Shown in pieces: positions 1 to 15,500 of a stretch of 64,000 nucleotides of DNA. Source of the DNA: Panulirus ornatus (lineage: Eukaryota > Arthropoda > Malacostraca > Decapoda > Palinuridae); NCBI RefSeq assembly GCF_036320965.1, contig NC_092226.1, positions 24,304,502 through 24,368,501 of the forward strand, given 5' to 3'. The notes beneath the pieces are model-generated. The model had not been told where the DNA came from. It ran no database searches and was given only the letters and a program-made list of their open reading frames with translations. Positions within the stretch are counted from its first letter, which is position 1. Each line of letters begins with the position of its first letter. Both the position numbers and the translations under genes were made by a program.

Positions 1-38
1 TACAGCTGAAGGTCATTACGTAAACTTAGCATCGAGTA

Positions 39-172
<134 letters not shown>

Positions 173-395
173 GATTGACTGAAGTTATGCAATTCGGATC
201 GAATGCGTTTCGAAGCCACTGGTCGTGTATACTTAAATCTGGAAGACGTGCCTTATTACCTTGGACTTACGACGTCGTATCTGTTTACAGTTGACACATC
301 ACATTTACTTATCCCTAGTGGGTCGTATGTCAAGTTGTGCCTGCTCACTGATGACGAGTCGTGTGTGCTTCTATATGACATGTCATACTGGTTTT

Positions 396-1146
<751 letters not shown>

Positions 1147-1512
1147 GCTTCCCTGCCCGCACTAGGCAGCCAGCCAGTCAACCAAGATGACAGTCAGCCA
1201 ACTAACGTGCCACCCAGCCAACCAGACAGACAGACATTTTGCCAATCAATCAGAACGCCAGCCAAGCTGACAGCCATCCAGCCAGTCAGACAACCCATCA
1301 GCCAATCAACCACGCAGTCAACCAACCAACCATCCACCCATTCAGTCAGCCAATCAACCAGTAAGTCAGCCAATAACCCAACCAACCAATCAGTCAAGAC
1401 GCCACCCAGCCCATCAAAGAGCTAGCCACCCAGGCTTCCAATTTGCTAACCTGTAGGCCATCGAGCCATCCAACCAGTTAGTCAGCCAACCCACCAACCA
1501 GCCAGCAAGCCA
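1147..1512. repeat. Degenerate CCAG/CAAC tetranucleotide satellite
   Basis: Roughly 360 bp built from CAGC, CAAC, CAGA and CAAT tetramers (for example CAGCCAACCAGACAGACAG). The 4-bp register is largely kept while bases vary, as in an old (CCAA/CCAG)n microsatellite. The Gln/Ser/Pro/Asn-rich frame at 1135-1425 is a by-product of the repeat. Confidence 0.85.
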
Positions 1513-1650
1513 GGGACGGGTTAGGGATGAGTTAGGGACAGAGGGATGAGTTCAGGGACGGAGGGAGGGACGAGTGATAGGGAGATGGATGATGGGAGAG
1601 TGCGAGGGATGAGAGGAGGAGGAGGGAGGGAGGGGTGAGGGCATGTTGAG
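1511..1650. repeat. Purine-rich GGGA minisatellite
   Basis: About 140 bp of G/A-rich sequence made of variants of GAGGGACGAG and GAGTTAGGGA. It directly abuts the CCAG/CAAC satellite. The strand asymmetry (purines on +) is striking and could allow triplex or G-rich secondary structure. Confidence 0.75.
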
Positions 1651-4173
<2,523 letters not shown>

Positions 4174-4184
4174 GATAAAATTAA

Positions 4185-4207
4185 GTATATATATATATAT
4201 ATATATA
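4185..4207. repeat. (TA)n tail of LINE copy A
   Basis: Short TA array immediately after the LINE 3' terminus; probably the element's tail or the target microsatellite. Confidence 0.8.
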
Positions 4208-4751
4208 AAGTCTATGGAAAAATACCATAGAAACAGGTTTGGAACCTTGAAAAATGCCTTTTGCAGTGACTCGACGGGAATTTCTAAACTTAGTCTCCAG
4301 GAGGCACCGGCGGTGAATTATAGTAGATGAGTTCTCATCCTCTTCAAGGACAGGCTGGGCCAGGGTTGCTTAGATTTGGTGATATTGGTATATTCTTATG
4401 CCCTCCTATCTGTGCTGGGATCACAGTTTTGTCTCTCAACTGGTTACATAGTTTCCTCTCCACCACTTTAGATAATTGTTTGACACGAAAAGTATCATAA
4501 ATATCCCATGGAAAGACAACCCACATCAAGGCAACGATACTGAATTTATTATACATCATTTTCAAACATTTACTTAACAAGGGGAAAACTGCCGATTTAC
4601 AGATGGATTTCACCAGATTGTAATTGTTGTAATTATGTACTCTATTTTCTCTTCACGGTAATCACTCTTGTTTACCTTCCCTCCCCATAACCTCTTTCGT
4701 GCTATAACACTGCAGATTCTGGACTAAGTTTTCCAGTTCTACCTTTTGCAG
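4208..4751 (+). other. Intron sequence upstream of the first visible T-box exon
   Basis: No repeats or coding signal until the acceptor. The final 70 bp are pyrimidine-rich, end in CCTTTTGCAG (acceptor AG at 4750-4751), and contain a plausible branch site (CTAAG) near 4722. Inferred to be intronic because the exon that follows begins mid-protein. Confidence 0.55.
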
Positions 4752-6068
4752 GAACGTGGTGATGACCCGGGCAACTGAAGAGCAGAAGATCGACCACCAG
4801 ATCGCCCTTCCCAATATCCGAAACTACCCCGACAACTCGGCGCCTATGGAGTCCGAGAACAACCATAAGGACGACGACGACGACGATGACGAACGGCTGG
4901 ACGTGGTGGGGACGACAGACACCCACAGCGACGCGGCACACGGTGAGTGCTGGGCGGCCGCAAGTGCCGCGAGGGAGGGAGGGAAGGGATAATTGTGGAT
5001 ATATGGCGTGTGCAGTGAGGGATTTGGGTCATCTTTTGTATAAGGTAATAGATACCTGTCAGGAACGGAACTGTATATTTCTTGCTTCATATTCCAGCAG
5101 AGTTGATGGATTCCGACGTGTCAGCGGAGGAGACCAACAACAACGCAGCCGACGACTCCGGTCGGGACTCCGTCAAACGAAAGAGCGACCTCGACTCTGA
5201 CATGGACGACCCAGGGTCGCTGGCGGCGCTGAAGAAGGCGGCACCAGAGAAAGAGGAGCCGTCGAGCTCCGGTGGTGCGGAACCAACGCCAAACATCAGT
5301 GTGGGTCCTCCCTTCCAACCCCCGCACCTCCTGCCCTACCTATATCCACACGGGCTGTACCCGGGGGCGGCGCAGAGCCTGGCGGGTCTGCACGGCCTCA
5401 TGCTACCCGGCTCATCTAGTACTGGTCTAAGCCCACACAATCTTCAGCTGCCCCTGTTGGGGTCTGGAACGGGGGCGCCGCCTCCAGGGTCTTCGCCGCT
5501 CTCCCCACCCACCTCGCTACCGATGGCTCACAACCTCCTCCTGGCCCACAACTTACTGGCGGGGGCGGGCCACCACTTGCTGGGGTCACACAGCTACCAG
5601 GGCCTGGCAGGACTGGCAGTATCTTCAGCGGGCAGCAGCGGGTGCAGTAGTGGTTCCCTCAGCGCTGCACCGCCCACCTCCTCCTCGCCAGCTGCGCCCT
5701 CGCCTTTGCTTCCGGATCGCCTCAAACCGCCTCGCTTCACTCCCTACTTACCCTCCTCCACCGCCGCATCTCTCTCCTCCATGTTATCCTCATCGCTGTC
5801 ATCGTCACTGTCCTCGTCCTGCCTCACGCCCACGCTCTCGTCCTCCTTGCTAGGTGAGACTCCGTTGGGTGGATCGTCAGCATTCCAAGCCGTGAGCCCC
5901 AAGGCGGGGTCGCGGTTGGAGGAGGGAGTGCGCCGCTCTGCTGCCCACGCCGCCTCCGTCGCCCACGCCGCTTCTGTCGCTTCCGAACTGAAGTCGATCG
6001 AAAAGATGGTGAACGGATTAGACCGTCGCCCGGATTTACCAGATCCACTTAAAATGACCGACAAATGA
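4752..6068 (+). CDS. T-box transcription factor, TBX2/TBX3 (optomotor-blind) type, last two coding exons (partial)
   Basis: Join 4752-4942 and 5098-6068, giving about 386 residues of the C-terminal, non-DNA-binding part; stop TGA 6066-6068. The family are nuclear T-box DNA-binding proteins, mostly repressors, acting in limb, wing, optic-lobe and heart patterning. The first exon encodes QIALPNIRNYPDN, which aligns in position with the LPS-R-Y-E segment just after the T-box in vertebrate TBX2, then a D-rich run (about 4875-4895). The second exon has KRKSD, a Pro/Leu/His-rich central part, LKPPRFTPYLP (compare the MRPRLRYSPY region of TBX2), a serine run near 5785-5825, and a C-terminal SELKSIEKMVNGL matching the ELQSIQRLVSGL C-terminal motif of TBX2/3. 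Exon phase is 1, and the frame is open across the splice. GC-rich coding sequence contrasts with AT-rich surroundings. The T-box itself is not in the window. Family assignment is from remembered motifs; confidence is good but not certain. Confidence 0.75.
4943..5097 (+). other. Last coding intron of the T-box gene (155 bp, phase 1)
   Basis: Donor ACACG|GTGAGT at 4943 and acceptor TATTCCAG|CAG ending at 5097. A second AG follows at 5099-5100, so the acceptor is a CAGCAG (NAGNAG) tandem; either choice keeps frame (Ala-Glu versus Glu at the junction). Confidence 0.8.
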
Positions 6069-6475
6069 GGGCGGGCCCCCAGGGCCGCTTCTGGTCACCT
6101 GCACACCCACCTGGTGGCTGTCCACGCCCTCAGTGGCGGCTCCGTCTGCTCCTCTAGCCCCCTTTAGCCCCTTGCCTTCCTCCTCGCCGGTTTTGGCCCC
6201 GGGGACACACACTAACCCCTCGGGGGCCACCTACCCCAGTGAACTCTTAAGAGTGGACGGGAGCCCAGACGACCCCCCAGGCTAACCTCAGGGTAACCTA
6301 GATGAGCGTCAGCAGGGCTCAGGACCTGTCTCTGGGCCTTGCCTGGCCAGCGAGGCGGCCCTCTCTCGCCCAGCCTATCGCTACCAGTGCAAATAAGACG
6401 TGGGACACCTCAAGACGTGCACAAAAACCCATTTCCGCGCTGTGAGAAGGTCGGCAATGTGTCGTATATTGCACG

Positions 6476-6483
6476 TGTATATA
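6476..6483 (+). promoter_or_regulatory. Pumilio-type 3' UTR element (TGTATATA)
   Basis: An exact match to the UGUANAUA Pumilio recognition consensus inside the inferred 3' UTR. A single 8-mer match can occur by chance. Confidence 0.35.
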
Positions 6484-7045
6484 GTCCGTAAAACTACTTG
6501 TTAGTAGAGCGTATACCAAAGAGCGGACCGACAGCAGCTGTTTGCGAGTGCATGTGTGAATGAGTGCGTGCGTGCGTGCTTGTGGACCATGGTTCCGTTG
6601 TGTGTAGTGTCACGTGTACAGGTGGATTAGAACGAACTGGAGACAAGGCAGCGCTCAGTTTAGAAACTGGAAATAAAAAAAAAAAACTGCTTTCTGAAAC
6701 TTTTGAAAGAACAAGAAAAAAAAAACTAGGGCTAGTTGAAGCTCGACCCTCCCAGTTTTGGCGTGGCGGTGGTCTTCCTAGACATTGAAAATGATGGAAA
6801 CAAAGACCCCCAAGTGGCGATCTGTTCGGGACCTCCGAGTAGCCCCTAGTGTCTAGTGCTCCGCCTGCAGGGTGATTTGTGTAGAAAAGGAACTAGTTCG
6901 GCTCAGATGAAAACTCCTGAGCTGAGAAGCGAAGCTCTCACCAGCTTGTGTGTGTAACCTAAGCCTGTCTTACCTCATAGCCGCTACCTGACGGCCGGTG
7001 GTGTGCACGGTAGCGGCCTCTGGAGGAACTCGTGAACTAACCGTT

Positions 7046-7059
7046 AATAAATAAATAAA
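7046..7059 (+). terminator. Clustered poly(A) signals of the T-box gene
   Basis: Three overlapping AATAAA hexamers followed by an A-run. This is the densest poly(A) signal cluster downstream of the stop codon and the best candidate for the transcript end; a downstream GU-rich element is not obvious. Confidence 0.55.
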
Positions 7060-7102
7060 AAAAAAATCCAGTGAACTCTACTTAAGGTAGTTTTCCAGTG
7101 CG

Positions 7103-7120
7103 CCGCTAGAGGGCGCTGGC
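7103..7120 (+). promoter_or_regulatory. Candidate CTCF-binding site
   Basis: CCGCTAGAGGGCGCTGGC closely matches the core CTCF motif (CCnnnAGRGGGCGCT). It sits about 45 bp beyond the inferred poly(A) signals, a typical place for an insulator between a developmental gene and its flank. The match is by eye only. Confidence 0.5.
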
Positions 7121-7424
7121 TCCCCGATGGCGGGGTGTAACGGAAATATTATGGTGCTTTGTTTTCTCTGGGTGTCTTCTTGTTTTCATTTGAATAAACA
7201 TGCCTACAATGAGCTGAGAATATACCTGTAAAGATGAATATCTCGTGGGAGGGAAGCAATCTTTGTCACTGTGAACTTGATGGTGTTTCTGTCCCTGCCC
7301 GGTGGTGGCCAGAGCCAATGATGGGAACCTCTTCTGAGCGTATCTTCAAATATACATTCTTGAAGGAATCACTTTGGTGGTGGGTGAGGAAACACTGGTT
7401 TGGCATATGATTCAACATATCTCC

Positions 7425-8170
7425 ACTAGTGATGGTATCATCACAGTGGTGACATTATGGGTCACCTCCAGTGGGTGACATTATGGGTCACCACCATGGG
7501 TGACCTTATAGTTCAACACCAGTGGTGACCTTAAAGTTCGTCACCAGTGGGTGACCTTATGATAACACCAGTGGTGACCTTATAGTTCATCATCAGTGGG
7601 TGACCTTATAGTTCATCAATAGTGGTGACCTTATAGTTCATCACCAGTGGTGACCTCATGGGTCATCACCACAAGTAACCTTATAATTCAACACCATTGA
7701 TGACCTTGTGGTCCGTCACCACTAGTGTCTTTGTGATTCATCACCAGTGGTAACATGGCTTATAACTAGTTTGTGATGTTACCATCAACACCAGTGACTT
7801 TACTGGTCACCACTAATGATGACCTTGTGGATCACTACGTATAACGACTTTAAGGTTCACCAACAGTGTTGACCTAACGATTCATCACTCGTGATGATGC
7901 CAGTGTTCACATCCAGTGATGATTATTATTCATCACCAATGTTCACCCCCTGTGGTTTGCCTCTAGTATTGATCACGTTCATCATTGATGACCATGGTTC
8001 ACCATCTGTGATGGCTTCGGAATTCATCAGTGATGACGTCACATTTCACCAGTAGTGATCTCGTTCTTCACGTGTAATGATAACCTCAACGGCTCATCAT
8101 AGCCGTGAGGTCACGTCATCACTTATGATGACCAACACATATTCGCAACGACGTCAGGGGCCACCAGACT
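7425..8170. repeat. Degenerate 25-31 bp minisatellite with palindromic core
   Basis: Some 25 or more units of the form GTGACCTTATAGTTCATCAC plus CAGTG. Unit junctions form the palindrome TCACCAGTGGTGA. Units are well conserved at 7450-7680 and decay progressively towards 8170. TGACCT (AGGTCA on the minus strand) occurs about ten times. Confidence 0.85.
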
Positions 8171-8512
8171 GATGATTGAATGGTTCACCACCGGAGAGCA
8201 GGCTTCCCACTCTTGTGAATTCTAAAAGTCTCACCCTAAAACCATCGCTTGTGTACAATCCTTAGGCCCACCAGCTGGTCACATTGTGACCATCTGTCTG
8301 GCAGGTGGACACATCTGGGTCTCATGTTACTGTCGGAGACAGCAGGTAATTAGCGTATGTGCCTCTCCGATCCACTGATGTTTGATAGTCTGTATCATTA
8401 ACATTCAAGATTTTGAAGTCGACACTGTGTGAGTTAAGACTGAACACCGTGCAGTATGGTGTCTGAGGTTTAGAGATCACAAGGGTGGGAGGACTCTGGA
8501 AAGTACTCCAAG

Positions 8513-8514
<2 letters not shown>
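8171..8514. other. Intergenic, nothing recognised
   Basis: No coding, repeat or RNA signal seen between the minisatellite and a (CA)n array. Confidence 0.4.

Positions 8515-8549
<35 letters not shown>
8515..8549. repeat. (CA)n microsatellite
   Basis: About 17 CA units, with a smaller impure CA run again at about 8614-8630. Confidence 0.95.
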
Positions 8550-8550
<1 letters not shown>

Positions 8551-8630
8551 ACATGCCCATTGAACACAACACACATACAGATACATGCATACACGTACAC
8601 AACGGATGTGCATTACACACACACACACAG

Positions 8631-11600
8631 CAACACAGCAGTCGGTTATCATGTAGGCCAACGATCTTCAGCAAGCAACAAGCAACTATCTTCTGACTGC
8701 TACTAAGCATTGATCTGTCCACCGAGGCTCAATGGCTACCAGATAGTTTCACAACCAAACATAATATTTTCTCAAAGTGAAAAAGAAGAAGTGTGAATTT
8801 TTTTTTTCTCCCCCGGATACTTTTCCCAGATTATTTGTATTCCTTGACGCCGCCGGTACCGCAACCCTCGCATTACTATAATGGTTTCTCCTCTCTGTGT
8901 CGGAACTTTCCCGCGCAGTGGTGGCATGTGGCAGCACCCTCACTAACCCCCCAACCGCCCCACTTCTCCCTGGGCACCGCCTCTTCCACCCCTCCCCCAC
9001 CCCCTTTACTGAAAGCCCAACTTATACCCTTTCCCCCCTTTCCATCCTTGATATTCAAAATCCAGACGTAGAACAAGTTGAATAATGTCGACGACAAAAA
9101 GCATTCTTTGTTTTATGAAATCACACAAATCTGTTTCTTGAGTCAGGCTGTCCTCAACAGCCCATACTTCAAATTGATAAGACCGTGTTCACGTAACCCC
9201 CAACTTTACTGCTGTCCCATTTCGGGCACCTGCTAAGGTTGCCATTAAAAAAACTTTCGTTCACTCTGGACATTCGATACCTCAAACTTAACCCGCAAGA
9301 CGTGTAGCGTTACCCAGACAATAAAACACAATGGAGACATCGCTGACTTCGTCTGTCATTAACAATCTGAAGACTTAGTGTTGTCCTCATCTTCAGCGCC
9401 ACAGTTCCCTATGTCTGCCGACGGAGAAAAAAATTACACGTTTGCTATTCGATGGTCCGTATTCCCGTGCTTTGACTAAAAACCAAAAAAATAAAAGTAA
9501 TATGAAATATATGAATCAAGGTAAATCTATTTGTAAAATTCATTATACCTTATTTCCCATACATTGAACTGGAATGCAATATATTACTTCCCTATTCTGA
9601 TGCTGCTGTGCCTGCTTGTTTCTTTATCAAAGGAAGTCCACAACACACTCCATCATCCCGTTCTCTAAATAAAGTGGGTGCTGCCCTCTGCCGACCAAAG
9701 CCACAACTAGTAGCCCATATCCAACCATAGCAGGGTTCTCGAAGGTAAATACAAAATCCTATCTTCTGGTCAGCGATGCATTCTACCGTCACAAAGGGTT
9801 CTGCTCTTTACACCACCTTGATTGGTTGATAGACAATGGAAATTGTGAATTTTTCAAAATTATCCAACACACAGAGTGAATATTCGATACCCAGAATGCA
9901 ACAGCTGCGTCCTAGCTGCAAATAAAAATAAAATAGGTTTTGTTTATTTACCACCGAGAGCTTGGCTTCCCCGTGGTAACTCAGTTTGTTCGAGCAAGGA
10001 TGTGTAACCATGACCGGGGTCCTCATCCCATTTTCTTTCAATGATGACTCGTTTTCTTTATTAACATTGCCATGTTTATTTGTTATTATAATTATTATTA
10101 TTATTATTCCACTCCACACCGCCCACAGCTCTTACGTCATCCACGTCATCACTATGTCATCAAAACACAAAGGTCGTGCCCTTAGGTATCACTTATATAG
10201 AAAAAATAAGAAAGATTATACCTTTCTGATTCATGAATTCATCTCATGTCATGTATATTCATCCTCATCACCTCATGTTTTCCATCACCTGGTCATGACG
10301 TCACGTGTGTCTCAGTGGATAGCGATGTTATGCACACCAGTGTACAGAGGCAAGCTCCAAGCAAGGACAAAATAATTGGGAGTCTCAAAATGCGGATCAT
10401 GAAGCTTCGAATCGCATGTCATACTTCAGTCTTTAAAGAATGTTGATCGGCTTTAACAGGATATTCAGTAGAAGAAAGAATTATTCAAAAGATAAAGTGT
10501 ATTTGAATATAGATTAACTTAACCAGTGTTGAAATTCTGATCGGAATTTTATCCGGTGTTCCAAAATGTTTGAGACTGCTTCACTATTTTGCCTGGAGGT
10601 TACTTCTTCCTTTCCGTGGCGACGTCGGTGGTACGCATCTTCAAGAATAGATATTGATAATATTAATTAATAGTTATGTGTATTTATTTGGTTATTCTGA
10701 TGTAAATAATGATTATGTTCTGGTCATGTCTGTATTGTATGAAAATATACTCTTTTTGAAGAAATCTGACTTTTTCTTGACCACTGAAATTGTCCTAAAA
10801 CAAAATCCTTCATCAACATTGCTCTTACACCACCTCGGTCATAAACAGCAGAAATACAACGTGTAATAGATAAGAAAAAAGACAATTTATTTATACTTTG
10901 ATTTATTACTAATAGTAAATTAGATCTCGTCTGTCCACTAACAAAAAATTGATTTCACAGGTATCTACTGAATCACTTGTACCACCAGTATGCCGCAATG
11001 ATACCACCCTACCAAGATGTAGGGTACAGTGACTGGGAGAACCATTCATGAATTGGCCACCTACAAAGAGCAGTTTTTCGTTCTCATAGTATTAGGTATG
11101 CTGCCTAACGATAGGAAGAATGTTACATGTGAGATAATCACTGGTGGTAGATGGGAGTGCAACGTTTTCCTTCTGTTCATTGAATGCAATACATCTTTTT
11201 GTACTACTGACAGAGACAGAGAGAGGAAGAATAAGACACCAGTGGTCATTATTATCATCAGTCATGTACTTTACTACCGTATCATTATAGTGTGTTATTC
11301 ACACAAAATAGTTTGACGTGCAGACGTAGAACAACAAATCTACAAAATACATAGACAAAGCATCAAGGATTATTGGACAATATATCAACAATTGCCATAT
11401 ATATATTCAACCAATCTTATTCTATACATAATGATGCCATCGTGATTACAAGTGTGAAACAGATAACCTATGTTCTTTTGTTAACATTACTGTAGGCTGT
11501 AGTATGAAAGAATAATGTAGGAAATATGGTGAGGTAATAATGGGTAACCTAAACGCAACATAGTACGTTTACCGTACCCATTCCACGCACAGGTGTACAT

Positions 11601-12457
11601 ACCTTTCATTACATAGTGTACATACTTTGAGATAACAACTATCTTGTGATATATGGCAACTATTGTTCCGTCTATGGAACGAGGGTATCGAACACAACGA
11701 TACAGATTCATGTTTACTATAAGATTCTATATTCTATAATTATCGTACTTCTGGTATTTGTTGTTGAAATGTTTACCGTATTGTGTGGCATCATCATTAC
11801 GAATGTCATTTGTCTGACTAATTCGAACTTTATCCCACGTAGTTTTACTGATGTAGGATTTTATCAATCTGTGTCAGAACTCTGAACTTTGTCATAAGCC
11901 ACCGAAAAGTTGTCTGACTATAATGCAAAAAGGTGTAGTTTGAAAAGACGGAGTGTTATACGTTACTGACGAAAACTGTATATAATCGATGACTTCCTGT
12001 TATGACGTTGCTTTGCTTATGCGCCAGTAAGAATGATAAGTTACTGCGCATTATAGGTGAGTCCGGCCATGTAACATGTAATAACCCTGTAATATCAAAC
12101 ACTTCTCATCAGATAGAAATTGCCGAAAAGTGTGGAACAATTATGCTACATTAATCAGTTCTCCTACACACAAAATAAAAGCACTAACAGACTTAAATGT
12201 TTGGAAACGACCGAAGGAGGAGAGTAATTACCTAGCAACAGTTAAACAAGCCGGTGTCCACTATCTATGTTGCCAAGTTCTAGGCCAATGACCGAGTCGA
12301 TAGCATTCGGAGTTTGTCTCTGGTGGTGTGAGGAGGTGGCGTACTGTCGTGACAAAATCAAGCGATTCGATAAGCAAACATGACTTGTATTGTGTGGTGT
12401 TATATCGTGCTACAACCGAAACTGATTCGTTTGTAGACAAGAATTGTACTTTTAGCT
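8631..12457. other. AT-rich intergenic DNA, no gene seen
   Basis: Open frames are short and unrecognisable. The only clear low-complexity feature is a small (ATT)n near 10083-10107. A CTCF-like GGCAGAGGGCAGC (minus strand) lies near 9677-9692 but is weaker than the site at 7103. Confidence 0.4.
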
Positions 12458-12590
12458 AAAGTGGATAAACATTGGTTTTGGAAGACGACACCTGTCCACT
12501 CGTATCTTGCTTGGGTGGTTAAAGTGCATAAACATTGGTTTTGGAACACGACACCTGTCCACTCACTCGTCTCTTGGTGGTTAAAGCTCT
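12458..12590. repeat. Tandem duplication of about 67 bp
   Basis: Two adjacent units share AACATTGGTTTTGGAA and ACGACACCTGTCCACTC, with about 85% identity by eye. Only two copies are present and no coding frame is supported. Confidence 0.85.
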
Positions 12591-15500
12591 TCAACAAGGT
12601 GAGTGCAGTACTGGTATATTCATTTATTGAAAATTATGCACTGGAGTGTGAATTATGTGTTTAAAACAAATCGTAAAACTGAAGTACATGCTAGATATTC
12701 TTTTTAGGTTTAGTTTAGGGGCACCACGCAAGTTGATGAGGAATAACATTGGCTACTTGCAACGTACAGTATTGAGAATGCAGTAAAATCGGTGAACTGC
12801 GATTTTGATCTTTTGTTTCTTCTATGTATGTTAAGTTGATAGTGGGGAAGAAAACGAAGTGTTAACGTTAAAGTAGGTGAATCACTCAGAGCAATCTGAA
12901 AGCTTTGAACACCTCGCCGGACTTCGATAAGGGTACCTGAATTCCCTTCATTATCAATGTAATCATCAAAACGTGTCATTGCTATCGCTGTCCACCGCGT
13001 CTTGGTGAAGTGTATGCATTGGAACGTACCCGTGGTCTCGAATGCATTTGTTTGTATGCAGTCGAATATAAACGCGCCCACGGCCGCCGGCACTCATAAC
13101 AATCACATACTTTTCAAATAAGGCTGTAGCAAGTTAGTCAGATGAGTTTTTCGAAGGTTGTACTTGTGAGCGTTTCACAGATTCTTGCAGTATGCCCACA
13201 CGTTCCCTGATCTTTTTAGACATCACCCCAACATTTGATAATCACATAAGAAAAATTCAGATCACAATACGCTGGACATGTTATCCTTGCACAACAACTG
13301 TAAAGTTTTTTTTTTCGTAACGCCATTAAGCTGTATCTTTGAACCTAGTCTCTCCAGAAGCAACAGTTTTGATAAACGCATGTTACTGCCGTGAAAGAAG
13401 CTGGGTAGACCTAAAACTATGTTACAGTCCCTATGTTTTCCAACGATGTTTGTTGGTGTCTTCCAACAGACCGCAGGCTTATTACAATTTTTTTTTTTTC
13501 CAGATTCGGACACTAGTAGTTTCGTTTGACATATCCTGGATTCAGTGGTGGTGCTTGGTAGAGAATATTTTCTTGAATGTCTATGAATTTAGTGATAGTG
13601 TTAGTAAAGGATTGAGCTATTATCTTTATCTTGCTAGATTGTCAGGTTTTAGGTTTCACGAGATGGGGGAGCTATCACTAAAGGGATAAAGTAAATAGCT
13701 TAACGCTTAGGTCATTAACTTTTTTCTATAATTCACCAACTTGCCCTCTCACTGAATTTAGATTTGAGTATTTAGTGCTAAAGTGGTTGAAAATAATAAG
13801 TTGCGGAACGTGCTTAGGCGCTTGATATTGAACTATATTAGAATAATGCGATGGTAAATGTTGGTTATATGTAAAGGAAAATGTGATTTATCAGTGTAAA
13901 AGTACGCAAATAGCATCAAAGTATTATTGCCACTTCGGATATCCAGCGAATTTTAGGTTAAGTTCCCAGTTGCATGTCCGGAACGGTAATTGTACCTGTA
14001 AATGATCATAAGTATGGAAGCTCACCAAGTCTCTGACAGTCCAGATGTATTTATATGTTTAGTATTCTCATGGAAAACTACATCACACCCCCGTGCAACT
14101 GCTGAAGATGAAGAGCGTTAGTAGATGACAGACGGAGCGGTTATTTGTTTGCCTCCGCCCAACCTCCCACAGGCAGCCATTTCATGCAATCTCCAGCATC
14201 ATACCGAGGATTGAATGTTGGCATATTTCTATAATGCATCTCGGTTACTAGTGAATCTTGGGTTAGGTTTTCATGGGTTCTTTTGATTATTTTAAAGTAT
14301 TTCTATCAATTCACCTTAGTTAATCCCACATTTACCAGGTATACATGTTACTTATTACTGTCTCCATATTTGGCATCGATCCTTGAGATTTAATGGACCA
14401 CAGTCATTATTGTATTTGCTAATAACTACGGTAGCAATGTGGAACATAATTTAATCTATATCCTGAGCCATTTTTTATGCAAGATTTAACTTTTAACTGA
14501 TGAATTAATGTACTTGTGTTCATGGGTAAATTTATGATAGATACGAAGTTTAAGGGCACCACAGACGTAACTTGGAAGAAACACATATGGTGAAAAAAGG
14601 AAAATCTGGAGTTAGTGTAACAGCAGGTAATAACAGTATACTTGTAGAAGTCAGTAGAATCCAAGAAAAGCTTATCTTATCTTCCCTAGCAGCTGAATTT
14701 ATAAGAGAATTGTATCATCGTTAATGTAACGAGTTGCTAGGTACCGCTTGCAGTGGCAGTTGTTGGGTTACGGAGCGGCGGCGCACGAGCCCTCGTTGCG
14801 TCGTCTGTTTGTTTACAACGTTGGCCGCTTGGCGTCCCGATGAAATCATAATGTCTAATATTTTAGCTTAGATATTTTAAGATGTTTTGAGTTCTGCCGT
14901 AGGATAAAACTAATTATCCAAATCACGCTCCCTTGATAAAAATCACTTCCACTAAGTGTAATGAGACCATTGATAAGCGTTTCCTAAATTCATGTTATTT
15001 CTGTAGAGCTCCTGAACTTCATATTTACTGGTTATGTTCATCTTTTCATGTCCGAAAACCAGTAGCAATGCATTCAAGAACTTCTGAATAATATCCTTTA
15101 TTAAAAAAGAAAACGCCTTATAATGTCTAATTTTGTTCGTCTTTCAAAAGAAGGAAAATTAGGCATAGTACAATAACTTTGGCGTTGGTTGTATATTACA
15201 TACAACAGGCTTTTGTGTGCTTGCAGGAGAGATTACGATTCAAAGATTCTTATCAAGAAATAGGTAAGACTTTAATCTTCGTCATATCCGTTATATCAAG
15301 GTTTCTGTAATTCATAAGGTCTGTCCCAAACGACTAAGTAAGAATTCAGTTTTAACGTAACCCAAATGATCGTAGAATGATAGAACTTACCGAAGAAAAC
15401 TGTAGAGGAAAACTGCTTTGAGTAAGTTTACAGTTTTAACGAAATTAAGCCCAATACAACTGAGGAATCAACGTTAGGTTATGATCTATTTAACCATCCT

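Larger units (their letters stand above)
6069..7065 (+). other. 3' UTR of the T-box gene
   Basis: About 1 kb after the stop without coding potential or TEs. GC-rich at first and increasingly A-rich, with an early AATAAA at about 6672 inside an A-run and a cluster of three overlapping AATAAA at 7046-7059. A further AATAAA lies at 7193-7198. The actual cleavage site cannot be chosen from sequence alone. Confidence 0.65.

Noticed and set aside
5853..5860. Possible splice donor TAG|GTGAGAC inside the last T-box exon
   Set aside because: The frame downstream encodes the SELKSIEKMVNGL motif expected at the TBX2/3 C-terminus, so the exon most likely continues to the stop.
7425..8170. CRISPR-like array
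   Set aside because: Units are contiguous and degenerate without unique spacers, and the sequence is eukaryotic.
12710..13093. 127-codon minus-strand frame as a gene
   Set aside because: No motif, homologue or splice context recognised; length is within chance expectation for 64 kb.
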